Shown piece after piece: positions 1 through 11,495 of a stretch of DNA of 64,000 nucleotides (within the stretch, counting starts at the first letter, position 1; every line of letters starts with the position of its first letter). The translations under genes were made by a program, and so were the position numbers. Below the pieces are notes generated by a model. It worked only from the letters and a program-made list of their open reading frames with translations, did not search any database and was not told the DNA's origin. Location of the stretch: the NCBI GenBank assembly GCA_020002185.1, contig CM034537.1, positions 8,773,615 to 8,837,614 of the forward strand, in the 5' to 3' direction. This stretch comes from Paraescarpia echinospica. Lineage: Eukaryota > Annelida > Polychaeta > Sabellida > Siboglinidae.

Positions 1-108
1 GGAAGCAACTGGGCTGGGCAACTTGGAGCAAAGCCAGACACATAGCCGTTGACAGGGCTAGGTGGCGGAGTCGCACAGCAGCCTTATAGGTAAGGTAAGG
101 TAAGGTTA
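1..108 (+). mobile_element. 3' tail of a non-LTR retrotransposon
   Basis: An open frame from position 3 to the stop TAG at 87-89 encodes 28 residues ending in the pattern W-x-x-A-x6-DRARWRSRTAAL. This resembles the extreme C-terminus of LINE reverse-transcriptase proteins, which often end in D-R-x-x-W-R plus a short tail. It is followed directly by a short GGTAA microsatellite (about 88-108), as at the 3' end of many LINEs. The element enters from the left edge, so only its last codons are visible. The family cannot be named. Confidence 0.55.
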
Positions 109-425
109 TCTTGTGGGGTAGGTGTTACACTGTTAACACGTTGCAGGATATATTAGTGTGGGTGTTATCTTGTGGGGTAGGTGTTACACTGTTAACATGT
201 TGCAGGACATATTAGTATGGGTGTTATCTTGTGGGGCAGGTGTTACACTGTTAACATGCTGCAGGATATATTAGTGTGGGTGTTATCTTGTGGGGTAGGT
301 GTTACACTGTTAACATGTTGCAGGACGTATTAGTGTGGGTGTGTGTTCTTTTGGTATAGGCGTGTATACTGCTAACACACTGTTGGACAGATACAAATGT
401 GGGTGTTGTTATATTGTGGGGTACA
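107..425. repeat. 59-bp minisatellite in an RMDN1 intron
   Basis: About four good copies and one or two decayed copies of a unit near 59 bp, recognisable by TTATCTTGTGGGGTAGGTG and by ATGTTGCAGGA in each copy. It lies in the intron before the first visible RMDN1 exon. The TTGCAG inside each unit looks like a 3' splice site, but no exon-like sequence follows it. Confidence 0.85.
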
Positions 426-432
426 TGAGTAA

Positions 433-540
433 ACTGACATGTGTACTGATGACACGTGTACTGATGACACATGTGTACTGATGACACATGTGTACTGATG
501 ACACATGTATACTGATGACACATATAGTGATGACACATTA
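433..540. repeat. Short-period tandem repeat, CTGATGACACATGTGTA
   Basis: Six or so copies of a 17-18 bp unit built on ACTGATGACACATGTGT. They end about 30 bases before the 3' splice site of the exon at 572. Confidence 0.85.
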
Positions 541-571
541 TTGTAAGTTTCATATCTGTTTTTATTTTCAG

Positions 572-3126
572 AAAGCTATAGAGTTGAATCCAAAAGATGC
601 AACTTCTATTTACTCATTAGGATACTGGTGAGCAATCAAGTAATTTCTTCCATGATGGCTCTTTCCAATATTTACTTACACATGTCTCTACAGTATTCCT
701 TCCAAGTAAACAGTGTCATCCACAGTCCCCCTCACATAGCACTAAATACATTTTCTTCTTTCAGTTATTTCCAACAGTACTTCTCACCCACTGTCACCCA
801 ACAGTCTTCTCAACCACTGTCGCCCAACAGTCTTCTCAACTACTGTCACCCAACAGTCTTCTCAACCACTGTCACCCAACAGTCTTCTTAACTACTGTCA
901 CCCAACAGTCTTCTCAACCACTGTCATCCAACAGTCTTCTCACCCACTGTCACCCAACAGTCTTCTCAACCACTGTCACCCAACAGTCTTCTCAACCACT
1001 GTCACCCAACAGTCTTCTCAACCACTGTCACCCAACAGTCTTCTCTGTCTCTGCCATCCATTGTCACCCAGTGGTCTTCTTTGTCTCTACCATCCATTGT
1101 CACCCGGTGGTCTTCTCTGTCTCTACCATCCATTGTCACCCGGTGGTCTTCTCTGTCTCTACCATCCATTGTCACCCAACAGTCTTCTCTATCTCTACCA
1201 TCCTCATGGTCAACTGTTTGTTTTGCCAGGTGTTTTCTGTTCGCTGACATGCCTTGGTACACACAGAGAGTTGCGGCCATGATATTCGCAACACCGCCAA
1301 AGTCTACATATGAAGAGGTACTTCATGGCATAATTTGGTACACTTATTTTGGTTAATTTGTGCAGTTTGTCTGCTTGAGATTTGTATTATTTGTCAGATT
1401 CAAGGTATTGTTGCACACATTTAAGAGTTAGGATGCCTGGCGTACTATTCATCTGTTGGCAACTTCAATACCGCTTATCGATTTTATAAATATGTAGTTT
1501 CCTAGGTATTTCCAGCGCTCGGCAACATTCTATTAACTGACTAGTCTGTATTAATGTGGTTACAATGTAATGGTCTTATGAGGTCTCATTCAACTAGTCA
1601 ACCTTTTTCAGAACATTATTGCCAAACCGACCTTTATATGCTGGGTGGTCACTGCCAGGGTGCTTATCGTCCTCAGTGGTTCTTTTATGTCCCAAATTGA
1701 GACAAGAACGACATTAACTTGATCTGCGAGTCACGAGGGATACACAGTCCCCAATGTTGAGAGCCAGGTTTTTACACCAAATATGGATGTGCTAACCACT
1801 ACACTAGCTGCCCTCCCCTTACCAGTAGTAATGTTCTACCTGCCCTCCCCTTACCAGTAGTAATGTTCTACCTGCGCTTGAGTAGGATTATATATTTTCC
1901 AATGCACAGGAAAATGTAGTTGTACCAGAATCAATTTATTAAAATGCAATAAATTTACCTTGAAGAGGTTCACCAAACTCGATGGTTCAAATGGTTCTCT
2001 TTTTAGGCTTTGCTCAGTTAATTTTACTTCAGTGAAGTTTTGACAGCTTTCAACTATCTTCATCAAACTACCACTAGATGGTGACACAATAATCATATGT
2101 ACTGTGTCCAACTCTCTCTCTCATATGTAAGACATTGAATCTCTTGAAGAGGCACCCAGGCAGCAATGGAGGGGAGGGGCACACCAGTGACTGCACCATG
2201 CTTATAACTACTATATCACCAAATAGTGGAGTCGGTCAGAAGAAAACACCTGTAAGCCATTGAAACAAACAATTGACTGAAAAACTTTAAAAGAGAAGCC
2301 AATACATTTTGTGGTCATATTCTGCTGAGCTGAGCGTGGTATTTCAATTATGCTAACCACTGTTTCATCTGTATTGCAGGCCCTTTCATACTTCATGGAT
2401 GCTGAGAACAGTAAGTTTGATTTTGTGGCACATTAGATTATTTATCCTTTTAATAATTTAATTTCTATTGCATAATGAGTGTAAAAACCGACACGTAAGA
2501 TGCATTGGTGTCAAATCTGTCCATACAAAACAATGATTTATTATAATTTAATTTAACCAAGCAGTTACAGTCACTGCAAACATTCTGTAGAATTTTCTGA
2601 TAAAGATTCTTTGAATGTTTGCGCAGTTGACCCCGACTTCTACAGCATGAACCTGCTGATGATTGGCAAGACATACCTGAGACTGAAGAACTCCAAGATG
2701 GCCGTGCTCTACTTAACAAGGGCGCGAGACTATGTCGTCAGGACGGAAGATGACAAAAACGTTAGTGCCATATGTAAAGCTGTTATCTAATCTTTTTGTC
2801 ATAGCTGTTTCTCTATAAAAAAGAAACATTAAACTCAACTGACATTTTATTTGGTAGCAAGTGTTTTGTTATAATGGCCAGTTTACTGTTTATTTACGGA
2901 ATTACTACTACATTTTTGAAATTATTACATATTAAGTTATAAACTAGATTAAAACTAAGAAGTTAATATAAGTTTTCTGGTTTTCGTTTCCTGCACGGGA
3001 AATAAGGAATCATGTCTTAGCTGTGCAATTTCTGGTAAAATGTAAGCAAACCACTTGTGATTGTAGGCACACAAAGAGGCCGTGGAACTGTTGAAGAGTC
3101 TTGGAGTGCACACTGACAAGGCTTAG
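572..3126 (+). CDS. RMDN1: Regulator of microtubule dynamics protein 1-like, last five exons
   Basis: Five exons join in frame: 572-627, 1230-1317, 2380-2410, 2627-2760 and 3067-3126, the last ending in TAG. All introns are GT-AG. The product starts inside a tetratricopeptide unit (KAIELNPKDATS), continues with FADMPWYTQR and FATPPKSTYEE, then DPDFYSMNLLMIGKTYLRL, and ends LGVHTDKA. This order matches the C-terminal half of the RMDN family, with RMDN1 closer than RMDN3 because of the FYS-NLL--GKTYL segment. RMDN proteins are TPR-type proteins linked to microtubules; which role applies here is not shown by the sequence. The N-terminal exons lie left of the window. Exon 2380-2410 is only 31 nt. 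The final codons and stop are the founder of a tandem repeat in the 3' UTR. Confidence 0.9.
781..1195. repeat. Compound 26-bp and 36-bp minisatellite in an RMDN1 intron
   Basis: From about 781 to 1045 a 26-bp unit (CAACCACTGTCACCCAACAG then TCTTCT) is repeated about ten times. From about 1046 to 1195 a related 36-bp unit with TCTCTACCATCCATTGTCAC is repeated four times. The array stops about 35 bases before the 3' splice site of the 1230 exon. Open frames across it are by-products of the repeat. Confidence 0.9.
1640..1815 (-). mobile_element. tRNA-derived SINE-like element
   Basis: Read on the minus strand from 1815, the sequence begins GGGCAGCTAGTGTAGTGG followed by TTAGCAC, which matches a Pol III A box as found in tRNA-derived SINEs. 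A degenerate B-box-like stretch (ACCTGGCTCTC) follows about 40 bases later. The rest resembles a tRNA-unrelated SINE body. Its left end is unclear. Immediately to its right, CTGCCCTCCCCTTACCAGTA is present twice (1809-1874). The rest of this intron (1318-2379) shows nothing else I can assign. Confidence 0.5.
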
Positions 3127-3262
3127 GACATTGCTGGGAGTGCACACTGACAAGGCTTAGGACATTGCTGGGAGTGCACACTGACAAGGCTTAGGACATT
3201 GCTGGGAGTGCACACTGACAAGGCTTAGGACATTGCTGGGAGTGCACACTGACAAGGCTTAG
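3100..3262 (+). repeat. 34-bp array founded on the RMDN1 C-terminal codons and stop
   Basis: The native coding end (GTGCACACTGACAAGGCTTA then G) is followed by four further full copies of a 34-bp unit at 3127-3160, 3161-3194, 3195-3228 and 3229-3262. Each copy repeats the last codons including the in-frame TAG. Only the first copy is translated; the others are 3' UTR. The copies look identical, so the expansion is young or homogenised. Confidence 0.95.
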
Positions 3263-3452
3263 GACATCATGCACTTATAGAAAACATCAGCTGACATTGC
3301 CATTACGACTAATGGAACTTGTCTATTATCCTGCAGAAAGTAAAGGTCCAAGTTACTAATTACAATAAGTTTATTTATGTGTGGTATTATTATAACATGT
3401 GATCTGAATTCTAGTCAGCCATCTTATTGGCTCAGTGATCTCATTTGGCAAG

Positions 3453-3485
3453 AATAAACAGCTGTTTACAGCAGGCATTAATAAA
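3453..3485 (+). promoter_or_regulatory. Candidate RMDN1 poly(A) signals
   Basis: Two AATAAA hexamers at 3453-3458 and 3480-3485 lie about 330-360 bases after the RMDN1 stop and just before a 40-bp satellite. Their position suits a 3' end; cleavage sites are not visible. Confidence 0.45.
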
Positions 3486-3559
3486 GTTGTCTCCTCCTTC
3501 GAGTATTGTCAGTACAATATTCAACAAGTGATGTGATTGATTTTCACAACCTTATCAGT

Positions 3560-4135
3560 GTCTTCACTTCTGGAGCTGTTCACCAGCAACTTCAGCAAAT
3601 CTATATTTCTGGAGCTGTTCACGGGCAACTTGAGCAGTGTCTATACTTCTGGAGCTGTTCACGGGCAACTTGAGCAGTGTCTACACTTCTGGAGCTGTTC
3701 ACGGGCAACTTGAGCAGTGTCTACACTTCTGGAGCTGTTCACGGGCAACTTCAGCAGTGTCTACACTTCTGGAGCTGTTCAATGGCAACTTCAGCAGTGT
3801 CTACACTTCTGGAGCTGTTCACAGGCAACTTCAGCAGTGTCTACACTTCTGGAGCTGTTCACGGGCAACTTCAGCAGTGTCTACACTTCTGGAGCTGTTC
3901 ACGGGCAACTTCAGCAGTGTCTACACTTCTGGAGCTGTTCACGGGCAACTTCAGCAGTGTCTACACTTCTGGAGCTGTTCACGGGCAACTTCAGCAGTGT
4001 CTACACTTCTGGAGCTGTTCACGGGCAACTTCAGCAGTGTCTACACTTCTGGAGCTGTTCACGGGCAACTTCAGCAGTGTCTACACTTCTGGAGCTGTTC
4101 ACGGGCAACTTCAGCAGTGTCTACACTTCTATTAT
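3560..4135. repeat. 40-bp minisatellite between convergent genes
   Basis: About 14 copies of a 40-bp unit (CTTCTGGAGCTGTTCACGGG, then CAACTTCAGCAGTGTCTACA). The first copies are diverged and the later ones nearly identical. As 40 is not a multiple of three and the unit lacks stops on the plus strand, all three plus frames stay open through the array, giving spurious frames of 140-170 codons. It separates the ends of RMDN1 and the roadblock gene. Confidence 0.95.
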
Positions 4136-4173
4136 TGATTGAAATGACATAAACATTAACAAGGTTATAAATG

Positions 4174-4179
4174 TTTATT
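4174..4179 (-). promoter_or_regulatory. Candidate poly(A) signal of the roadblock gene
   Basis: TTTATT on the plus strand reads AATAAA on the minus strand, 451 bases after the roadblock stop codon and right beside the 40-bp array. Nothing else is evident between 4180 and 4629. Confidence 0.4.
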
Positions 4180-4629
4180 TTGTATACATCTTCATTACAT
4201 TTTGCTTCTATACTTGGAGAATGCTAGAAACAATAACATTGTTAACTTCACAGTAAAAGAACATACATTTGTAACTGCACAACTGCCAGAACGGCTGTTT
4301 CCATTACCCAGGGATATTATGACAGAGTACAGGGTATGAAAGGGTAGATGTGTAACAACGTCACAATATCAGCTAATACAATCGTACAAATGAAACTTAA
4401 TTCAATGTCTCATTTGTGCTATTTACCACAGCATTGACAACCACTAAATATAATTTTTGACTGACAGGCAACGGAATTCAAGTATTTTCATGTAGCTTAT
4501 ATAACAGAAAGTGTAGGCCATTGTAAGTGCTCAGATTTTGTTATATTCACTAATAATAAATAGTGTTGGAACAGAAAGAGAATGTAAGAATTTCACTAAT
4601 CCTAGTTTCATTCACTCGCATGTTGCTTG

Positions 4630-7600
4630 TTATTCACTTGGATTCTGCACCACTATCAATGTGTAGTCCTTCTCTGAAACAAAATACCAAAGTACTTACA
4701 GTAAAACAATCATGAGTAAAAATTAAAACAAATTACCTTGATCAGAAAAATGAACCATTTGAATGTTAATATCTTCCCATTAAGAAAGATAGTGGATCAT
4801 ATCAGTAGTTTAGCATGATCCTTTATAAATGTTTTCTGTGCAATCTTTACCCCTGTAAATATTATTTCACAGGACAGTTATCCTGTACTAAATATAACAA
4901 ACCAATATTGAGATTTAAAAGGAAATGAAAACAAGTCATTAGCTAAAATCCGTTTTCCATGTGTACACAAAGTTTAACATTGATGGAACATTCGAAAAAA
5001 GAAAAAAACCATTTGTAGCATAAATTCGATTTTAAACCCGTCTGTGTAGTGATTCCTGCGGAAAATAAAAATTTAATGAGCTAGGCGATCACGTGGTATC
5101 GTGATGTCACATATGACCCACATTCGCATCAGGTCGACCCTTTCCATGCATTCAAAGCATGTTTACAAGAATAGCTTTTGGGTCGAAACGAGCATCAGAA
5201 TGAGTTATTGTGCAGTGTTCCAATGTAATACAAACACTAGTCATCGCAGAGGAACAAGCAGTTATCTTACGGTTCCACATGAATCAAATTTTATTGAAAA
5301 CAATTAATGTGAATGAGCCTACAAGTCGACTAGGTCTAGGTTTTGCCGAGCTTGGGCTCGTTTTCAGAATAATTATATGAAATGCAACCAACAGGAGATA
5401 ATCTACACCAATATACATGCATAGCAAACATATATTGTATTCAGCTACAGAAAGTAACGTGTATAATCTCATAATATCACTAGAATATCGATGTATGAAG
5501 GAGGAGTTGTACAATTTATCATAACAAATTCAGTCAGTGAATTTCTGTCGGTGCCACTAACTCAGTTGGTAAATGCGTTGGTTTCTGGTCATTTATTTTG
5601 CAATCGGGCGATGTCGGTTCAATCCTGACACCAAACCATTGATTTTCTTTACACTTTTTTGTTTATGTTTTCACGAAGTAATATAAACCAAATGTCCAAA
5701 TCATTTTGTACACTATGATGCACTGTTTGTAAATATTTATATATTTTTTTTGTAATTATATATTCGCCACAAAAATTAAAATATGGTAATTATATATAAC
5801 GATGTTTCTAAATTTTATTTATCCAGACAGATCACAATTTGTTTTCACATATGTGGCCCATCTTAACGAAATGAGTCGGATGTCGGCAAATCTGATTTTC
5901 TGTAAATGCTGTTTATGTGAACAAATCGCGAATCCATCGATTTTGAGATTTCCCCTGAAAATTATTCTTTGGTATTCGTTTTATCGATTGCTACTCTAGA
6001 TACCCTCTAATTAACTCTGTTTTGTGTATTTTAAAGCGATTTTTGTAGAGCTGTGTTCCACTCGATTTCCTTAAAATTACGCCGAAAATGTCAGTAATTG
6101 CATGCGTTCGCAACTGCTAATTTTAGGACGCTCCTAACACATGGGATATCACCACAAAGATTGACGCGTCATCTTCCCAAATATGGGTATAAATATGCTA
6201 ATAACTACATTATGTGACCTCCAGAGAGCTTGGAAGATGCCCCCTGTTTAAGCCAGCTATGTAAACAATTTGGATCACGTGGTAGCAACGGCAACTGTGT
6301 GACCCAGGCAGCTGTTCTCATTGGTTCAATGATGGGTCATTTACATAATCTGTAAACACACGCATGTGCACCATGTATTTCCACCGCGTCACTGCTGACC
6401 CAGATAACAATTAAGACGACGCGAAGAATGGCGTTTAATGCGGCGAAGCTGTTAAATTCGGATGGAAGTGATTGCGCACAGATTGACAGTTTGATCGAGG
6501 AGTATTTTTTTGAAGACTTGACGGATGAAATTTTAGCAAGATCTGTCCACGGTAATTAAGGTACATTTCATGGAACATAACGAATATTTTGCATCAACTT
6601 TGACGGCCGTTTTCTGGGTTTGAAGGTTTCTACCCCACATGTGTTTGTTAAGCCATAACTTCAGTTATAATTAATATATCTTCTTACATGATACACCATG
6701 TGAAAGCAGAGATGCTGCTCTTTGCAACACTACTAATAACTCCATATTAAACATTTCCGACATGCGACTCGTATTGTTAAGATGGGTCACATATAATGAC
6801 ATATTATATTACCATACAATATATATACAATTAGTAAATTATATATCCATTACACTATATTTGTTTGGATAAATAACATTTAGAAACAATGTTATATAAT
6901 TCCCATATTTTCATTTTTGTGGCGAATAAATAATTACTACAAAAATAAAAAAATATTTACAAATAGTGCATCATAGTATAAAAATGATTTGGTTTATATT
7001 ACTTCGTGAAAACATAAACAAAAAAGTAAAGAAAATCAATGGTTTGGTGTCAGGATTGAACCGGTGTTGCCCGATTGTAAAATAAATAACAAGAAACCAA
7101 CGTGTTTACCAACTGAGCTAGCGGCACCAACAGAAATTCACTGACTGATTTAAGTTATTACGATAAATTGTACAACTCCTTCATACATCAATATTCTAGT
7201 GATATTATGAGATTATACACGTTACTTTCTGTAGCTGGATGCAATATGTATGTTTATTGGTGTAGATTATCTCCCGTTGGTTGCATTCGATATAATTATT
7301 CTGAAAACGAGCCCAAGCTCGGCAAAACCTAGTCGACTTGTAGGCCCATTCGCATTCATTGTTTTGAATAAAATTGGATTCATGTGGAACCGTAAGATAA
7401 CTGCTTGTTCCTCTATGATGACTAGCATTTGTATTGCATCGGAATATCGCACAATAACTCATTTTGACGCTCGTTTCGACCCGAAAGCTATCCTTGTAAA
7501 TATGCTCTGAATGCATGCGAGTATGGATCATAAGTGATGTCACATCTCGGCATCCTGAAAAGCGTGCCAAAAATATGCATATTCGAAAATGTACGGCTGC

Positions 7601-10600
7601 ACAGCATAAAATGTGGAATTTCTAATTCATGGAATTTTTGTTTGGCTTGGTAGACATGGAAATAGATAGCAGGATGTAATATGATATGAATTGAAGCAAT
7701 AGGTGTTTTTATTCCCTTTAAGTTGTAACAAGAACAATTTTGCCCGACCAAATTAAACCTGTTAGATTTATTTAGTAGAGCATCTATGCAAGTGACATTG
7801 GGTTTGGTAGATTTTTCTATTTCCCTTAAATTGCATTAGATTTACAAGGATGACAGTAAATTGAGTAATAGGTTCATTTACATCATGTCACCGTCAATGT
7901 GTTTAAACAAACATCACGACTGACTGCAGCAATAGAGAACACAGTCCCCAACACTGAGTTTGAATGGTTAAGCTCAATCATCAGGAGTGTGAAAGAAACG
8001 AAACAAATGGTACCTTTGTGACATGCATCAATTGTATATAATGTATGGTAATGTACTAATACAAAAAATCAATCGGTGTGTTAGTACACCCCTGTCTTGC
8101 CCAATTCCAACTGCATGTCATTTACAAAGGTGTCATTTGATTTAAGTATCTAATGCGTCAAACTCTTACCTGGCGCAATCATGAGTTCGTGCTTCTTGGA
8201 TCGCACCCGCAGGAAGGTCAAGTCATTCTGGGGGTCAAGGTCACGGACAACGCTGCGAGCTTTCGACGTGAGACTTGTGATGAGTCCTGAATACTGAACT
8301 GTTGTGGAGTTGTCTAGTGTAGACCTGATGGGAATGCCTACAAAGATGGTCATGAAAGGCCATTATAATTACAATAGTACATCATCAATTTTACATTCAA
8401 ACACTACTTTATAATTGTTTACAAATGGAAAATAATTATTGTTTTCTGGCACCTGCAGTTAACTATTAAAAGCAATTTAAATTACTGTAACACTCTGGCA
8501 TACTCATCATTCAACAATTTATTTAGGTCGAAGAGTTCTACTGTGAACAGTATACATGTTATTTAACAGCATTTTTCATCAATCTGTTAGTGTTGAATAA
8601 TGAATATCCATTTGCTAAGTATTGTGTAAATAATTATAATGATTACTATGTATAGTAAATATTTTCATGATCTAAAATGGATTACAAACTACTGATTTTA
8701 GATTGAGTTATACAAGAACATGTTTGCGCTGCATTGAATGCTTGCGTGCATGCCTGGTGTTTACGTCCTATTTGTTACAAATTAATTCTTACCATCAGCA
8801 TTGATCACAATCACCCCAATGACTCCCTTATGGGCCTGGATTCGCTTGATTGTTTCTTCAACTTCTGCCTGCAATGAATAGAATGACGCAATGTCAAGTA
8901 CCCATACAAAGAACCAAACTATTTTTGTGTTAACACAATCTTGCTCTTCCTTGGATGTCAGGTGGACATCAGCAATGACGTCAAATGTGAGTTTCGGAGA
9001 TGTGTATAAAAAAGTTAGTTGTTAAAATGTATGACACAGGAAGAAAATAAGCATCAAAATATATCACCTACCAATAGATAGATTTCCCAGAAAATGTAAG
9101 CATTTAGTAAAGTTTTTTGTGTGCATTAAGTAATAATTATATAAATATATTCAAATAAAATCTAAATGAGTACTGCTTTTCAAGCTAGCTGGATTCTTGC
9201 CTATGCCTATATTACTGTATAGGTAAGTGGCTGGGAGCCAAAATTATTAGCAGTGTCTGCCTATTAGGTACTCCCCTGGGTTGGGGGATAGGGTCAATAG
9301 GAGGATAACTAATTTGCACCATTTAACTAAAAGATTACCAATGGGCATCATGACATGCCAAGGGGCACTACTGATTACACCAGTCTCAATAACCCATGCA
9401 ATGTTTTTCATTTTGCCCAGCTGTGGCTAATGTTACATGTAATGTATGGGAAGTATACGTAATTATTTGAATACACAATACTGTTCAGCCACTCGTGAGC
9501 AAGACTGGAGTAATAATTTGACTACAAATATTCAAGTAATAGTAACTGAATAAAAGGTTACACAACACAAAATATATATTTGTAATAGCAATGTAATAGT
9601 AACTGACCTATTACTTTTCTATTAACTATTGCTGCATAGCTAAAGGAATTCGATGGTGCATTAAAGCTCGTTCTCTTGTTTCAAGCTATCATTTCCACAC
9701 AAGCCTAGATGGGTTTAGTGGCTGTCTGCACACTATTGTGCCTAAACTACAGGTGTGAAAAACATCCTGATGTACTTGTAACTGAACCAATAATGAACTA
9801 TTCAGCAGTAGAGGGCAATATCCATAATATGCTCAATGTATACTAATAAAAAATGCAAAAAAATAAACTTCAAATAAAATGTAGAACAAATTAAGTTAGT
9901 TATATTAAAACTATTAATTAAAGACTGTAAATAAATAAAATTAGAAATTAGACGTATTATTACTATATTTACATATGTGCATACCCACACACACATAAAT
10001 AAATACTGATACATGCACTCAAAATGATATATTTATACATATAAAAGTAAAATATGCAGTAAAATGTCCTCAAATGAAATGTTAAAAATGTCAGCAGTAT
10101 TTAGCTTTCAACATGAGCGTAGTTAGTGTCTTTCTGAACGCTGACAGAGTTCTGCTGCACTTGATGGCAATGTGCATTCCATAGTCGAGACCCAATCACA
10201 CGAAAGGACCTGTTCTCGAAACTGACCAGGTTCGTTCATGGAACTTCAAGCAAAAGTTGTTCAGATGAACATCTGCATCCTGGACAGTGCCTGGTCAAGT
10301 ATGGTTTAATGACAGTGCTGATAGCAGCTGTTTATATTCCACCTTAATTTTAAGTGACAGAGATATAGCTTTTGTCTTTCATTCCAATATATATGATACT
10401 GAAACATAAAATTTAAAATATGTTCCATCCTTATAAAGTTTAGTTAGCAGATAATACTAAATATATATATTTATGCATACAAATAGTTCCGATAAAAAAG
10501 TAATAGTTATAGCTTCAAATGTAATACTAATAGTAATACATAATTATTACATTACATTGCTTTCTGCATGTAATTGTAATAGAAAGAAAACTAAGTAACA

Positions 10601-11443
10601 GTAATACATTACATTGTAACGTAACTGACCCCAGGCCTGCTTGTCAGAATGCTACACATGGCTAATCATATATTGGGATTTCCAGGAGTTGGTGGCTTTG
10701 TTTTAGATATGGGACGCAGACATATGTGCACACTGTTCTTAAGGTTGGTACATTTGTGAATGGCAGTCAATTACTCGGAAAAAGTACAACTGATTCAGCT
10801 AACTTCCATACAGATACACTGCGGTGGATATCTGCCAGTGCCAGTGGTAGTGTAGTGTACTACCAACCTGACACTGGCTTGAGAGGAATCTTATCCACCA
10901 TGCCAACACCTTGCTTACAATTTTTGCAGGCGGACCACTATCCTTTTGACGTATACCACCTTCTGGCTATTCCAGTATATTTATAACACGGTTATGACTT
11001 GTCTTGACAGTAGGATGCAATTTATAACATCAATGACAATGTCAAATATTTTGTTATTCTCAGACTCAGTCTCGAACCCTGTAGTGTACGTGTAATTAAA
11101 GATTAAACGTCATATTTATAAGTTTAAGACCTAACAGGAAGTTTATACTCGTCCGTATTAACAATATTCCGTATTCCATGACAAGCATTTTAATATATTT
11201 TGTTTTCTAGACTCTAAACTAGTTGTTTATGCAAATCATGACTAATCAACAACAGATTCCTTCACTTCACTGGAAGTGGAGCTGTGACCAGATAACACGT
11301 CAACATTACTAACTAAACGTTGGTATTCTCGCACAGGTTCTACACTGATATTTATTTAGCGCTTTGCGAAAACGTGTAACAATAAAACGAGTTAATAAAT
11401 TTTAAACTAAGAGCGATTTAATCATAAATTCGGAGCCTACCAT
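4630..11443 (-). CDS. DYNLRB1: Dynein light chain roadblock-type protein
   Basis: Four exons in transcript order: 11441-11443 (only the ATG), 8793-8868, 8170-8337 and 4630-4673, ending TAA. Phases match at every junction and the product is 96 codons, the usual length of roadblock light chains. Visible family blocks are [56 protein letters not shown] and the C-terminal [13 protein letters not shown]. Roadblock proteins dimerise and bind the intermediate chain of cytoplasmic dynein. A start exon holding only ATG directly before a GTAGGC donor is unusual-looking but fits the family's typical short first exon. The last intron (4674-8169) carries a 2.8-kb foldback transposon; the first (8869-11440) carries a LINE fragment and otherwise nothing I recognise. 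Confidence 0.93.
5550..5633 (+). pseudogene. tRNA-like sequence in the left arm of foldback copy 1
   Basis: The ends GGTGCCA and TGACACC can form an acceptor stem with one mismatch, followed by A. Inside are an A-box-like TAACTCAGTTGGTAAATG and a B box GGTTCAATCC. The anticodon region is enlarged by an extra A/T-rich stretch, like an intron or decay. It is probably a tRNA-derived promoter or relic rather than a working tRNA. Confidence 0.55.
5849..6794. mobile_element. DNA transposon nested in foldback copy 1
   Basis: The left end ATATGTGGCCCATCTTAACG and the reversed right end ATATGTGACCCATCTTAACA form inverted repeats that continue less exactly for about 40 bases. The second foldback copy (20963-22598) runs through the corresponding place without this segment. 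Inside, 6428-6559 is a short open frame ([13 protein letters not shown] start, [10 protein letters not shown] inside) of unknown family. A related internal motif, AACGAAATGAGTCGGATGTC, recurs at about 16736. Confidence 0.7.
7045..7128 (-). pseudogene. tRNA-like sequence in the right arm of foldback copy 1
   Basis: This is the minus-strand counterpart of the block at 5550-5633. It keeps the A-box TAGCTCAGTTGGTAAACACG and a B-box-like GGTTCAATCC, flanked by GGTGCC and TGACACC acceptor-stem halves. Confidence 0.5.
10105..10225 (-). mobile_element. LINE C-terminal fragment in roadblock intron 1
   Basis: On the minus strand a frame reads [13 protein letters not shown]; after a one-base shift it continues [17 protein letters not shown]. 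This is the conserved tail of LINE reverse-transcriptase ORFs (R-S-F-x-V-x-G-x-x-L-W-N followed by a basic helix). It is short and frameshifted, hence dead. Regions 8869-10100 and 10330-11400 hold AT-rich DNA with no feature I can support. Confidence 0.6.
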
Positions 11444-11495
11444 GTTGCTCTTCTCTGCTGCCAAATGTCTGCTCGGTGGTTGCTACGTATTTGTT

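Larger units (their letters stand above)
4914..7721. mobile_element. Foldback DNA element, copy 1, with a nested insertion
   Basis: The ends TTTAAAAGGAAATGAAAACA and, on the other strand, TTAAAGGGAATAAAAACACC form terminal inverted repeats. Long inverted arms follow: about 5050-5830 on the left and 6870-7620 on the right are recognisably the same sequence in opposite orientation. Each arm holds a tRNA-like block and a short open frame starting M-S-Y-C-A-x-F-x-C-N. The C-x3-C-N start is reminiscent of a THAP-type zinc finger, but the rest is too short or decayed to decide. The element lies in the last intron of the roadblock gene. No clear target duplication was found. Confidence 0.75.

Noticed and set aside
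3637..4152. Three overlapping frames of 141-171 codons
   Set aside because: Produced by a 40-bp repeat without plus-strand stops; the same sequence is read in all three frames.
5550..5633. Functional tRNA gene
   Set aside because: The anticodon region is oversized and AT-rich, an acceptor mismatch is present and it is part of a repeated foldback arm.
10726..10986. 86-codon frame
   Set aside because: No recognisable domain, no splice context, and composition like its surroundings.
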